A stretch of 64,000 nucleotides of DNA, from the NCBI RefSeq assembly GCF_964204645.1, contig NC_134027.1:19146485-19210484 (forward strand), written 5' to 3'. Numbering within the stretch: the first letter of the stretch is position 1; each line of letters begins with the position of its first letter. The notes under the pieces were generated by a model. The model ran no database searches. It saw nothing but the letters and a program-made list of their open reading frames with translations, and was not told the DNA's origin. Made by a program: the position numbers and the translations under genes. Shown here piece by piece: positions 21,328 through 32,824 of this stretch. This stretch comes from Tubulanus polymorphus. Its lineage: Eukaryota; Nemertea; Palaeonemertea; Tubulaniformes; Tubulanidae.

Positions 21328-22003
21328 TGGATTGTTCAATTAGTACGTACACAAAAAAATAACTGATTTTTTAACCCCTTCCCCTCACTGGTACTGAACA
21401 GTACTTTATTAACCATCCCCTGCACATTATAATTTTCAGAAACGGAACTTGTTAATGTTATGTTAACTGCCGTTTTATCTATGAAACCAAGTGAAATATG
21501 CAATAGCAAGGTCCGATCTAAGCACTCGCTGATTGAAGGGGACAAGGATATTCTCAAAATGGCAAGTAGCTTATCATTTTCACTTGTCCATCAGGCTAGT
21601 GTATTTTTATGTCTCAAAGCTTTTTTCAAAATACAAGGATCATTGTGCCGCCAGTCACACTGCCTGTCTAGGGCAAGTCAATTTCTGAGGGGGCAAAAGT
21701 GAAGTTTCAGGTATGCTTGTCCCACAGGCAAGTGGCATTCATTTTCCAAGATTGGACCCTGCAATGGGAGTCGAACTGGAACGATCAGAATCCTCATTGA
21801 ATTTTTCTAAATTCCATTGATGCGGCCATGATAGTGGTCATTAGAACAACAACAAGTGTTGTATTGAGTTATAGCATATTGTAAAATAATATTGTTACAT
21901 GTACATACTAGGACTGTTTAGACCCCTCCCTCCCACATACGCATTTGCTTGCATTTTCTGACCCCCTCTCTCCCTATCATTCGTACGTACTAATTGAACA
22001 TAC
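21328..22003. repeat. Inverted repeat with GTTCAATTAGTACGTAC ends
   Basis: TTGTTCAATTAGTACGTAC near 21332 is inverted as GTACGTACTAATTGAACA near 21983. Both ends are followed inwards by C-rich tracts (CCCCTTCCCCTC, CCCTCCCTCCC). The middle (about 21420-21900) is unrelated sequence, so this may be a larger element or two ends of one. Confidence 0.5.
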
Positions 22004-22022
22004 TGTTTAAACATGTTTAAGA

Positions 22023-22112
22023 CAATGTAATAATTTTGTAATAAGGGTATACAAATCAGCAACTAAGAATGTAATAATTTTGTAATAAGGGTATACAAAT
22101 TAACAACTAACA
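22023..22112 (+). repeat. Tandem duplication of about 48 bp
   Basis: AATGTAATAATTTTGTAATA and the next bases (AGGGTATACAAAT, then CAACTAA) occur twice in a row with few changes. Non-coding, within an intron. Confidence 0.7.
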
Positions 22113-22967
22113 CTAGACTATGAACACGCACATGTACTATCTAGGGTCAAAGCAGAGCCCAGAGATAAAAGAACATATACAGCCTTTAAGGAAAACTAAA
22201 TACGATACAGCCTAGAAGAAACTTAACTCCGTTTTCGTTTGCGTTTAGTTTTATAACGTTCAGACCGCGTTCTGTAATTCGTTTTCGATTAGTTCCGAAC
22301 GCGTTCCAACTTGTTAGGGACGAACATCCATTTCAGAATTATGCGTTTCGCTGCACACTTATGGGAGCCACGAAACTTCGAACGCTCCTATTATAGACGT
22401 TTATGTAACTCCATGTATTTTATCATGTGGTATCCAAATACAAGTTGCACTCGAAAAGAAGGGAGCTGCTATAAATACATATGTGCATTCGATGCGCGCG
22501 TGCCATACAAGTTGAATTTGAACCACAGTAGTTACTAGTTTGATTAGCATTTCTATTTCGTTTTATCACAAAAGAAATCGCAACGATCTCCGACGAAGGC
22601 CGGAAGCGTCATGAGTTATGTTACTTCTAGGCTGTACCGTAGAAATGTTCTGATGTCAAAATTGTCCATAAATTTCAAATAATTACCAAAATGTTCACAT
22701 TTTTCGTACAAAAATTTACTTTTCAGAAATGTTCATATTTTTCACAAATGCATCTCATCCCTGCTTTAGGGTTCACATTGGAGAAAATTATGGTTTGTTC
22801 CTAATTGAGCTTAACGGTGCCAACCCCAATGAATACAGAATACAGCACACTATATTGTCACATTTAATCAAAACTGAGACGATCATAGATGCCCGCAGAC
22901 AAAGACTGCTGCCGCACATTGTACAGCTATGTGGGTGAGAGGATTTTGAACTTTTTTAAAAAACTAG

Positions 22968-23345
22968 GGGTCGAGAGACACCATGCCCACTTGTGCAACC
23001 ATCAATGAATTGGATTAACCCCCCCCCCCCAGCTCATCCACTCGATTTCACTTCAATGGGGAGGTTATCCATTTCATTGACGGCTGCATTGGTTGGGAAG
23101 TGCATTGGAATGTTCAACGATCTGACTACTTCAATATTCAACACCCTCTGGTGAACATATACTGAAACCAATGACCTTGAAACTCACCACAATTACAGAA
23201 CATGTCATGAGCTTCAATTTTGCAATAGATTGTGGTGACAAAATATGCCAGGTACCAACAGAATATTGATAGATATACTAAGTTATTCCGCTATTCAACG
23301 CCCCCTGGTGACCAAAACCCAATGACATGAAACTTACCACAATCA
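22968..23345 (-). repeat. Dispersed repeat R, inverted partial copy
   Basis: Begins AACTAGGGGTCGAGAGACAC and ACCATGCCCACTTGTG, the complement of the R terminus. Two units follow, each with CCTTGAAACTCACCACAA-type and CACAAAATATGCC-type words. A run of C at about 23020 interrupts the start. Confidence 0.7.
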
Positions 23346-23592
23346 AAGACAATGTAATGTACTTATAATACAAATGCATCTAATGTTTTCGATTCATTCA
23401 GGAATTAATACTATGGGATTTGCTGGTGGTAATATCAGTGAAACGAAAAGCAGACCTGCCAACCCTGAAATTTTCTTCCAATTAACACATATCTGAATTT
23501 TAAGTATTTTCAGAAACCAACCTTTTAACTGGTAGTTTTCATGAAAAGTAAGTAGCTTCCTTAACTATACACAAAAATCAAAATTTCATCCA

Positions 23593-23742
23593 TCAAAATC
23601 TAATGTTTTTTTTGGCGGGACCTTCTTCTGTACGTTCTGTCTCATGTTCAGAATCGTGTGTGTCACTAGGCTCAGACTGAGATGATGGATCTGAAGAAAA
23701 TTCGGCATCAGACATGAGCGAATCATCCACACCAGACGCCAT
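23593..23742 (-). CDS. Small acidic ORF (49 aa), doubtful
   Basis: ATG in a good context (GAAAATGGCG) at 23742, reading MASGVDDSLMSDAEFSSDPS, then more Ser/Asp/Glu, and ending KKNIRF before a stop. It lies in the intron of the AT-hook zinc-finger gene on the same strand, and the preceding bases look like a 5' UTR. It could be an alternative first exon (no good donor was found), a tiny gene, or chance. I do not recognise it. Confidence 0.25.
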   Translation of the reverse strand: MASGVDDSLMSDAEFSSDPSSQSEPSDTHDSEHETERTEEGPAKKNIRF

Positions 23743-24128
23743 TTTCGATTCTACATAGATGGCGGTAGCTGACGGACCTTCACAATAGCGGGTCACAAAG
23801 CAGTCAGAGTTCCGCCAAAGATCGTTAAAAAATTATTCTGGCGTGACTTACCGCAAAAGCGTGTAAATGAATATGACGACTTTTATTCGCGTAATAAATG
23901 ATATTTATTAAAACGTTATGGAAAAATATTTCCCAGATTTTGAATCTAATTGAAATACGTAACATTTAAAAAAAAAGTAACACCGTAATTTCACTTTCAT
24001 TTACTTAACGATTCCGGGAAAAACAGAATGGTTGGCAGGTCTGAATGAACATGACAAGGTTTACTTTATATGATACAAATGAAATACTATTGCTAATCTA
24101 ATTGTAAACAACAATCTAGGATGCTTAC

Positions 24129-24175
24129 CTCTAACCTCCTTTTCGTCGCTTCATTTACAACAATCATCGACTGGC
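24129..24175 (-). CDS. AT-hook zinc-finger gene, short upstream exon
   Basis: Bounded by a TTTTTTTCAG acceptor before 24175 and a GAG/GTAAGC donor after 24129. Its frame reads QSMIVVNEATKRRLE and joins phase 0 to ELSGEKHSV at 20403. Its first two bases complete a codon with the G left by the exon at 25256. It contains an ATG (24167-24165) that could be a start if transcription begins nearby. Confidence 0.6.
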
Positions 24176-25255
24176 CTGAAAAAAATTATAAAAATTCCAC
24201 TATCAACTGCTTATGGTAATTCATTTTAAAAAAATCAAACTGGAACCAGGGTCTAGTTCCACAAATTAAATCTCGGATTTTTTATGAAAAGTATCGCATA
24301 GATTTTGCAATACGAAAACATCAAATCTATCTATCACAACTACATTTTTGATGCATAAAATCTGATCATGGATATGCTATCAAAACTAAATAGCCAATAA
24401 TCGTAGATATACTGAGTACATATTGATTTCAATAAATGCTATGGAAATCTAAATTTCATATTTGTAAACCACCAAAATTATTTTTACGGTATTTTACCTA
24501 TTTTAACTATTGTAGGCCTATTTGACTGGTCAACACATCCTATTTTCCCAGTCAAAAGATGTATCAAAACCCAGTAGCCATTAATCATAGACCTTGGAGT
24601 AATCAATTTCAAATGATTACTCCAAGCATAGACGAAATGTCAGAACTAATGATGAACTTTGATGAATCAAAATTCCAGATATGTTGTCAGAATTAAAATA
24701 ACATATATTTGCCGGTCACACAAAAAACTATCATATTCTATCCATCAAACTATCACATAACAAAATTATATCTATCACTTCTGGCAAGAATCAACCCAGA
24801 ATCTCTCGACAATGAGGACCCTTTACCACCACCTATCCCGCTAGACTCCTCGGTCGAAATTTTCTTAGCCTCCCACATCAGAACTTAGGCAAATCATATC
24901 TCTAGATGAACTCACATTGATCGTAAAGGTTCATACATAGCGCAAATTTTATTCATCATTCTTAGTTTTTGACAAATTATGGATAGATTTTAAATCAATC
25001 AAAGAAATCCGAAAATCATTGTTTGAGTTTGACCCTCGCTTGCCACATTCAAATGTAAAGTCCTCATTGAATCGACAAAAATCCACTCTAATAACGATGC
25101 TCAAGTAAAATAAACTGATTGACCCCACACTGCACTTCATGGGAATCTCAAGTCATTGATGAATAGCATTCTTTGATTTGTCATCGAAGGATATGTTTTG
25201 TTAGGATTCATAATACAAACATTCTTGAACATATAGGCTAATAAAGGATTCATAC
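24176..25255 (-). other. Intron between two upstream exons of the zinc-finger gene
   Basis: AT-rich, no supported ORF. Weakly similar phrases (TATCAAAAC then AGCCA(A/T)TAATC) near 24390 and 24565 hint at an old duplication of about 180 bp. Confidence 0.4.
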
Positions 25256-25378
25256 CCGGTCTCGAAACTCTGCGTTTTTGCCATCGAATCCAAACCTCCT
25301 CTTCAGCATAAGCGATCAGGTCATCGATTATATGTAGATTATGTATGAGACAATTCCTAACAGCATTCTCAGACACTT
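25256..25378 (-). CDS. AT-hook zinc-finger gene, conserved-looking upstream exon
   Basis: Acceptor TTGTTTTTAG before 25378 and donor ACCGG/GTATGA after 25256. The exon encodes EVSENAVRNCLIHN, IDDLIAYAEEEVWIRW and QKRRVSRP, a helical-looking 40-residue stretch, and leaves a single G that completes Gly with the next exon. The phase agreement across three exons is the main support. The open frame also continues upstream to an ATG at 25439, so an unspliced start is an alternative. I do not recognise the domain; it may be an N-terminal protein-interaction module. Confidence 0.5.
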
Positions 25379-25439
25379 CTAAAAACAAAAACAAACGTAT
25401 GTAGATATACCTGGGTAATTCAAATTCCTGGATGCTCAT

Positions 25440-26262
25440 CCTGGGTTCTTTGAAAAGGAAAATGCACTAACTGGGAAGCAAGAAAGTGTCTTGTCACATG
25501 GCATCGTTCCCAGTTACATGAATTCAAAATTCCCAAGTTTTTCATTGAGTGATTCTCCCAACTATTTCCCTGATTTGAGGAAAATTTCTCATACTCCCAA
25601 ATATTTTCATACTGGGAATTATCATTTCAAAATTCCCAAGTCTTTCCCATTTCTCCTGTTCTGTGGGAACCATGACACAGGTCAAGTGCTTATGGCAGCG
25701 TAACGTTAGTGAATAGGGTCCCAAGAGAGAAGGTTAAGAATGGATTTGAAATATACAACAGTAGGCCTAAACGATGATAACGTGGTAACGCCATCTTGAA
25801 ATCTTTCTCACTATCGGCATAACTAAAGCGGGCTTAATGAGCGTCGAATCACATGTGAACGCAACTCGCTCTGTAAGCACGGTATTCTGGCAAATTCGGT
25901 ACCACACCAGTACGGTACTTCGTAAGGCCACAATTTTGTGTGAACACACTACTAGTATATAGTCAGTTTCGATACTTTTATCGTTCATTCTTTGTACCTT
26001 GTGTGTGTGTGAATTCTCGGCATCTTTAATTCTATTTGTTGTATGTTTCTATATTGGTTGTATATTAATGCTATTAAATAAAGATCAATAAAGATTTATT
26101 CTATTCTATTCTTAAGAAATCTGGTCTATCTGTTGGGTGTTCAATTACGCAAATTAGTACAGTGCAGCAATCGTAGGCACGTCGAAACCCACAACTTTTT
26201 TACATCAATATAACCTGACATGCCAACATCCTCGCACTTTATGAAACATCCTGAGTAATTTA
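25440..26262. other. Intergenic with a cluster of TTCCCA/TGGGAA words
   Basis: From 25460 to 25690 TTCCCA(A/G) and CTGGGAA occur about ten times in both orientations, and TTCAAAATTCCCAAGT appears twice 98 bp apart (near 25525 and 25625). An ATTCT/AATAAAG low-complexity run lies near 26070-26110. No gene. Confidence 0.45.
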
Positions 26263-27025
26263 AGGCTGGCTTATGTCGACAAGCAACGCGACGCCTACCG
26301 ACGTAACTGGGTTTATCGCCGATTAGCGGCAACTAGCGGCCTACGAGAGGCTGCCAGTTGCTCCTCAATCGGTTCGACATAAGCCAGCTTGCGACGGCAA
26401 CGCGGTTAGTTGCCCATGTTCTACTCCGGCCTACGGTAGGCGGGCAGTTGCTTTCGATCGCAGCCGACATAAGCTCACCTGCGATGCGACGGAACTGAGT
26501 GCAGGGGTTCCAGCCAATGAGAGACCGTATATACATAGTATAAATTATCACCGCTAGTTAGCGTCATTGGTAATTAGTCATAAACTTTCAAATTCAAGTA
26601 GTTCAAAAAGTAAACCAAACCTTCAGCACGGCAGAGGACTGGACCGAAAATCTAGAAACGAAATTTGTAGAATTATGGTGTGAGCGGCCATCTTTATACA
26701 ATGTCGCTAGCACGTTGTATTCAAAACAGAATCAGAAAGATCAAAGTCTTAAAGAAATAGCTTTTCTAATAGACATATATTTCCTAATAATTCAACTTTA
26801 TTCTCAAAATGCTTATCACGTGACCATTTGAGCCGTTGCAGTTGCTAGTAATCGCAACCGACATAAGCAGGGAAGCAACTGGGAGGATCTCATATCCCGC
26901 TAGTCGGCGTCAGTTGCTGCGAATCGGAGCGCAGTCGACATAAGCTGGGCTGCGATCGCGGTTGCTCTCAGTTGCGTTGGTAGGAGTCTGTAGGCATCGC
27001 GTTGCTTGTCGACATAAGCCAGCCT
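26263..27025 (+). mobile_element. PIF/Harbinger-like MITE, copy 1 (763 bp)
   Basis: Terminal repeats start AGGCTGGCTTATGTCGACAA and are matched at the right end; TTA flanks both sides (26260-26262, 27026-27028). The word CGACATAAGC recurs about six times inside, in both orientations, among GCAACTG and CGATCGC words. A 3-bp TTA duplication is the hallmark of PIF/Harbinger insertion. No transposase, so non-autonomous. Confidence 0.82.
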
Positions 27026-28744
27026 TTAGAGTTCTGAGAAATTCCTGTATATGCGCTTCCGTGAGAGTGGAAATAAGTATTGAATTGGTATTGTGGAAAT
27101 ATTTTTGCAGTAATTAAGTTTTTCATCAAACGTGCATTTCTTTATTTTGTATATCTCTTGACTGCTGCTAAGTGTGCAAATCAGTTTACGATATTGCACA
27201 GCTCTGCTTTGCAGGGTGAATAGAATGTTATGACGATATCTACCATGTCACAAACTGCACTGCCAACTGATCTTACTGTTCGGCAGTTAACAAACTGGAA
27301 CGCTGCCTCCGTTTCTGGCCTCAGGATAGTAAACTCAGTCTATCTGCGCGCAATGGTGACTGGAAGGTGGCCTCATTACATCGGTCTCATTAAACACTAC
27401 CTAAACCTAATCCTGACAATGTAAATATAACCCGATCAAGACTGTATATAAGTAAGTACAAACATGTATCTAATATTCACGTGCCTGTGCCGCTTTCTTA
27501 CTGACGGTCTATCAATGAGCTTAGGTACTGTCTGTTTGATTGTGATACATCCACAGACCTAACTATGCACTGTATATTAGAAACACAAAACTGCTCCCAG
27601 TGTAAAACTTTTACTTTTAGGCAAATTCAGCACCAGATGTGAAGTACCAACTGCGCACCCCTCGACGAAAAAACCCATCCTCATCGGAGCTGCACCGTCG
27701 ATGTCATACAATTACGCTTCGGATACCCCAGGACCATAATCTCATCTGGAAAATTTGCGTTTCGAAATGTGCTTCCTTTCTATCTAGTCAACACGCGGGA
27801 TCATCAACTTAGAGGACTTCCACATCAACATCTAACCGAGAAAAAACTACAGTAAACTATCGCACTATTTACACATAAAAAACTAATTAAAAAAAATATA
27901 CAAATGGACAAAATGATCTTCAACCTTGTAATATAGCTATTTCCAAAATCTCGATGTATTAAATTAGGCAGCCAAGAAAATTCACCCCAATCAGTCACTT
28001 GCCGGTTCAGACTAAATGGAAGATTGTTTGAATGAACCGGAACCAAATTTCCAATTATGTACTTCGATTTAAACAAAAAAAATTCTGTTAATTATGTACT
28101 TCGATTTAAACCAAAAAAATTCTGTTAATTCGACCGCCAATCACACAACCATATCTGTACTTCAATTTTCTATATTCTTACTTTCGATTTCAAAATCAAA
28201 CCCTGTTTTTCTCCCGGCAGGTGAGGTGGATCTGTAAGGGACACTCAATCATTAAATGAAATTAACCAGCCAAATAAATAACGGGAACAATCCCTATTGT
28301 AAGATCAAATAAACCAATACAGATGGCTAGATATAGCTTCAAAAAGGTCCTCGAACGAGAAAATTCATAGAAATGAATTCAATTAATCAGGGACATTTCA
28401 GGCCATTTGGAGAATAAATAACACCACAATTGAATTTTGAGAATGAAAAACACAATCGACTAAATAAAGAATTGAACTATCCGATACACACCGCTGAAAC
28501 CAAACAGAGCTTTTTCAAGCGTTTACAGGTCACTACGGACCCTGTTAATGATGGTAAATTATATTTAGTTAGATAATCTTCAGCGTTGCTCAGACTACGA
28601 TTTACAAATGAAAAACAGCAAACCGTTAGGAACTACAGGTCTGAGAATTCAGGCCAAAATGACATTTCCGAGCACAGAAAGGTCACATGACAGCGACCTG
28701 TGCCCGACTGACCCAATTTTCTTAGGCTGATGGATGATGGAGTA
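27026..28744. other. Intergenic, no gene; one 45-bp duplication
   Basis: AATTATGTACTTCGATTTAA followed by ACAAAAAAAATTCTGTT is present twice in tandem at about 28053-28130. Otherwise AT-rich sequence without a supported ORF. Confidence 0.5.
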
Positions 28745-29655
28745 CACATATATGACAGATCAACATGAAGATAATTGATTGAAGTGTCTTACAAATTTCC
28801 TTCGAAAACTTCAAAATGTGTAAAAAGTGCTCATTTCAGCGAACAGCAATGGCCACCAGATGGGTCCCGCTAAAGTTCGAAAAGACGAAATCACGAAATA
28901 TGAAACGAAATTACAAACCATGAAGCGAAATTACGAAACTACGAAATGCGGAACGAAATCACTAGATGTTAATTTTTTTGGGAGTAGTGCTGAAGTATGA
29001 AACGAAGTACGAAACGTAATGGTCACATTTCAAACACGACCATACTATAGTTAAAGCTCGTTATAACACCACGGACTGTCAAAATTTTGGCGGTACATGT
29101 AAACAATCTTTTGAAACTACACAAGAATATATGTTCTTAAACTGGAAGGTTTTTAGCCTATTTACATTTTGAGATGGTCCCCGGCAAGGTTGATATGATC
29201 AGGGAAGTGTAATGGGACTGATATGATAAATTCCCTGAACACTTCCCTGATATGATAAATAAACATCGGAATCTGTAGTATGTGGTCATTATTTCGTTTC
29301 CTCCATCGTGGATCCAACAACATGATTCGCAAAATACAATTTCGTTTCATATTTCATTTCATACTTTAGCAGGACCCGCAAAAGAATGGCCATTTTTCGT
29401 AAATTCGTTTCATATATCGTAATTTCATTTTGTATTTCGTAAATTTGTTTGATATTTCGTAATTTCATTGTTTCGTAATTTCATTGTTTCGTACATGTAC
29501 TTTAAAAGTACCCCCACCAGATGGCCATCTTGATTTTGAGCTACAGATGTGTCTAGGGTAGATATATGTAAACCAAATATTGCGAAAATCCATTGAAGTG
29601 TCTTCAAAAAATAACTTCCCAAAATAACTGGCTTACATCTACGGACAGACAGAAT
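28745..29655 (-). repeat. Dispersed repeat R fragment, split by an insertion
   Basis: The parts 28745-28863 and 29516-29655 are inverted relative to R copies 1 and 2 and continuous with one another (…AACAGCAATGG then GGCCATCTTGATTTTGAG). They are split by the 652-bp element at 28864. Confidence 0.7.
28864..29515. mobile_element. ACGAAAT-word element inserted in repeat R
   Basis: Flanked by ACCAGATGG at 28855-28863 and 29516-29524 (up to 11 bp if CC is counted). The left end GTCCCGCTAAAGTTCG is inverted at 29357-29371 (CTTTAGCAGGACC). ACGAAAT and ATTTCGT words occur more than a dozen times, in opposite orientation at the two sides. A pogo-like remnant (GCTCGTTATAAC) sits near 29056. No credible ORF. 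Confidence 0.7.
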
Positions 29656-31887
29656 AGCAAATGAATGGTTAAAAATTTGATTTTGTCAATGATTATCTCA
29701 ACTTGACATTAATTGATTTATACATAAAGCGTTGCCGATTTTATGTTGAGTTATTACATTGACATAAAATCAGATATCTCTTCTTTAATTCGAAATTCCA
29801 TTTTTCCAGTTGACCCTTCTGAATTAGATTGAAATGTTTACATTAATAGCTCCGCAAGTCTTGGGGCATTGCTTCAACGAATGCAAGTCAATTAAATCCA
29901 GAACGTGTTGTCATTTATCGGCAACATCTGATTTGCACGCGAGAATGGTTCAGCGACGACTAACTACTCATCTCGGAACGATGGAAGAATTGGCCAAGAC
30001 ATTTAATCGGTCACAATAACATTACAAATAAAGATCTGTCAACAGATGGACAGACGATATATGCCAATTTTGCATCGTGAAAAAACCTATCAAAAACAAG
30101 TTTCAAGACTATGGCTTCTCTATGTCTCCAATTCGAATCAATATCTATATTCACACCGGGACGACTTTGCCTGGGGTCATATTGGCCGAGATCAAACACG
30201 GTCCTGATCAGACATTTTTCAGTCGGGTCAAATTTGGCCAGGGTCAAAAATGCATGTGTGATTATGGCTAATAAGGCCATCCCAAATTGATTGTCAGCTT
30301 GCCGTAGACCCTAAAATTGACTGTAAGTTTTCAGGATGAGTCAGTAGCTAGGAAGAATTTTTTTTGGCTAAATTTTAGGGCAAAGAAAAAATGATTCATC
30401 ACATTTTTACATGGAAAACAATATCACAAATTGGCATTGTGCACGGGAAATATCACTAATAGCCTAGATTTCAAGAATAATTTTAAAATTCTAACTTTAT
30501 CCAGAGCCAGTTTCCTGGAAAACTAGGCGGCCATACTTCAAAGCACGTTTTCACACAATGCACACTTGGCTACAAACATACGTAGCGCATACATCGGCAG
30601 TGGGTTGGTCGGTGGGCCGTTCTATAGTCAAAAATTAAATTGATTTCAATAAATCCCTGAAAAAAGTTTTCACTCGGTACTTTTGAAGTCGAGTTGGGTT
30701 ACGGTGCAAAGATACCATTATTTTGGGATGGCCTCAGTGTAATTTCAATAAAATGTGATCATTACCTAACAACATCTTGTCACTTTTCCGTCCAGTGAAT
30801 TACACCGCCAGTCGTACAGTACTGTAAGAGAAAATATGAATTTAGAGTCAGTAATGATTTATCAAAACCAAACAACACGGGACTACTGTTTGACAAAGCT
30901 AATTACCATCACTTTCAATTGTTGAGTTCATTGGAAATGAGAATGATATTTTGAGCAATGTAATCATAAATTGGGCCCAGTACGTTACAAGGCAGGTATC
31001 GGTGTTCCAATATTGTAAGATTTGGTCCCATCATCATCCATAAAGAAATGCATATTTAAATGTGATGAATTCCATATATTTTCATTTCTCTTGGGATAAA
31101 TAATCGTAATTCTCTTAGAATTATTAATTTACATAGCCTATCACGTGAGAAAAATCCTTTTCAAGCGGTGCGTGTGAGCGTCGCATGTGAATCTACCAGC
31201 AAAAATGTCAACTCCTGCATCGGAAGGTCAAATAGGATGATCGATCCATAGTACTTCCAATCCATTGACTTTGTTTTTTAGTCCATGGTACTACCGAGCT
31301 AATTGCTTGGCAAATGATATCAGTAAAAAGTAACTCGTCAGTTCTATGTTTTACCGACACAGTGATTAACAAGGATGGACCACATGAGTAAGGCACGCAT
31401 TAACTTAAGACGGATCTTAAAATTTTCTATACATACGAAAATGTACTACAATATCTTAATTTGGATGAGATATTTTATCCGAGTCCGACTTATGAAATCC
31501 GACTTAATCATACATTTTGTACTATCTTATTCCCAAATAGACCAGGACTTCAGAAATTGACCGACATGTGCGCACATTCGAGTTAAGCGTATCCCGCTTT
31601 TCCGTACTCTACTACATTACAACGCGAATCTTGAAAATATGCCAAATAAAAAGTAAATCTATTCTAAATTTTATCCAGATTCTTTACCGTAATGATTATG
31701 GCAAAAAGTAAGAAACCCACTAGAAATGATTATAGGCCGAAATGGAATTATCATCGGAGATATATATTGCTTTGAAATATTCTTTATAAATCGCCAAGCA
31801 CAGATTTTTACCTACTTCGAAGAATTAGGCATTACACAGGGATTTATTACCAACATTCGGAGTGGAAGATGGGTTACTAGCAGGATA
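29656..31887. other. Intergenic, nothing convincing
   Basis: An ORF at 29834-30019 begins with ATG downstream of a TTTTTCCAG, but all frames entering from that acceptor stop early, so I do not call it. Other ORFs are short and random. No repeat boundary found. Confidence 0.45.
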
Positions 31888-32355
31888 AGGGAGCATCTCA
31901 AAATTTCGACACATGTTCCTATACGAATAACACGCCTATAGGGGTGGGCTGTAGATACCAACCCCGAAAAGAAATTAAATGTAGAACTGTCGACCGGTTG
32001 GATTCGAACCGCATCTCCATACAGGTCGTGGCGAATTGCAATGAGTCATTACTCGGCAATTACCCACCGGGTTTGAAGTTTTGTCGTACGCGAAAATTAC
32101 ATTGTTTCAAACGGATTTATTTGTTGTAACAGTTCCGTTTCTTTTAGTCAATAAAGTTTATAAAGATAATACGTTTATGAGTCATTATGTAGTATATTTC
32201 CACATGTCGCGATGTTTTATTATCTTAGATTGTATCCAACCATCGGAATCAACACTTCCAAAATATGGGTCCAACGAATGGACATGGGGTGGGTGCGTCA
32301 GGACTTAGAGAGTTACTCGTATAGGAACAGATGTCAAAATTTTGAGATGCTCCCT
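31888..32355. mobile_element. Fold-back element with AGGGAGCATCTCAAAATTT ends
   Basis: The left arm (31888-31932) AGGGAGCATCTCAAAATTTC is inverted at 32310-32355, and the pairing extends through GTTCCTATACGA. The inside has one GGTTCGAATCC (minus strand, 32000-32012), again B-box-like. A single GATGCTCCCTTAA end-like word also occurs near 41414. Confidence 0.65.
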
Positions 32356-32641
32356 AAAGGAGTGTGGGTGTCTCAAGTTGCATTGTAAGCCGACTTGCGT
32401 CACGATAATATGATGGCACCTAGCAGTGGGCTATACCGTATGCGGCTACTTGCTAATTTCAACTCCAGTCGCATCGGTATCTGTCGTATTGTAGCCAGAC
32501 ATAAGCTAGCCACCCATTGCTTAATCGATTGATACAACGACTTCACCTACAACGGTACCAGTCTATCCGGTAATAGGTTCAATTCAGTAAAACAAATACA
32601 AAATTTCCATTTGCTAGGACTACTGAGTTTTTCAATACATA

Positions 32642-32822
32642 CAGTGCAACCTCGTTATAACGAACTCAGATACAATGATTCATCAGATATTACAAATATT
32701 ATTGTGACTCCCCAAGTAAGCTTAAGACAATTCAATCATTTTCATACTGGATATAACGAACTCTCAGTTATAACGCACATATTATCTGGTTCCATGAAGT
32801 TCGTTGTAACGAGGTTCCATTG
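32642..32822 (-). mobile_element. Pogo/Tigger-like MITE, uninterrupted copy (181 bp)
   Basis: CAGTGCAACCTCGTTATAAC at the left, GTTGTAACGAGGTTCCATTG at the right, with TA on both sides (32640-32641, 32823-32824). In reverse it aligns along its length with the outer parts of the 12433-13486 copy. Confidence 0.85.
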
Positions 32823-32824
32823 TA

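Larger units (their letters stand above)
20404..24128 (-). other. Intron of the AT-hook zinc-finger gene, repeat-filled
   Basis: About 3.7 kb between a GTAAGC donor after 24129 and the acceptor before 20403. It contains two fold-backs, a duplicated 48-bp block, an inverted copy of repeat R and an acidic small ORF, listed separately. Confidence 0.55.

Noticed and set aside
29834-30019. 61-codon ORF after a TTTTTCCAG
   Set aside because: All frames entering from that acceptor hit stops, and the peptide shows no recognisable motif.
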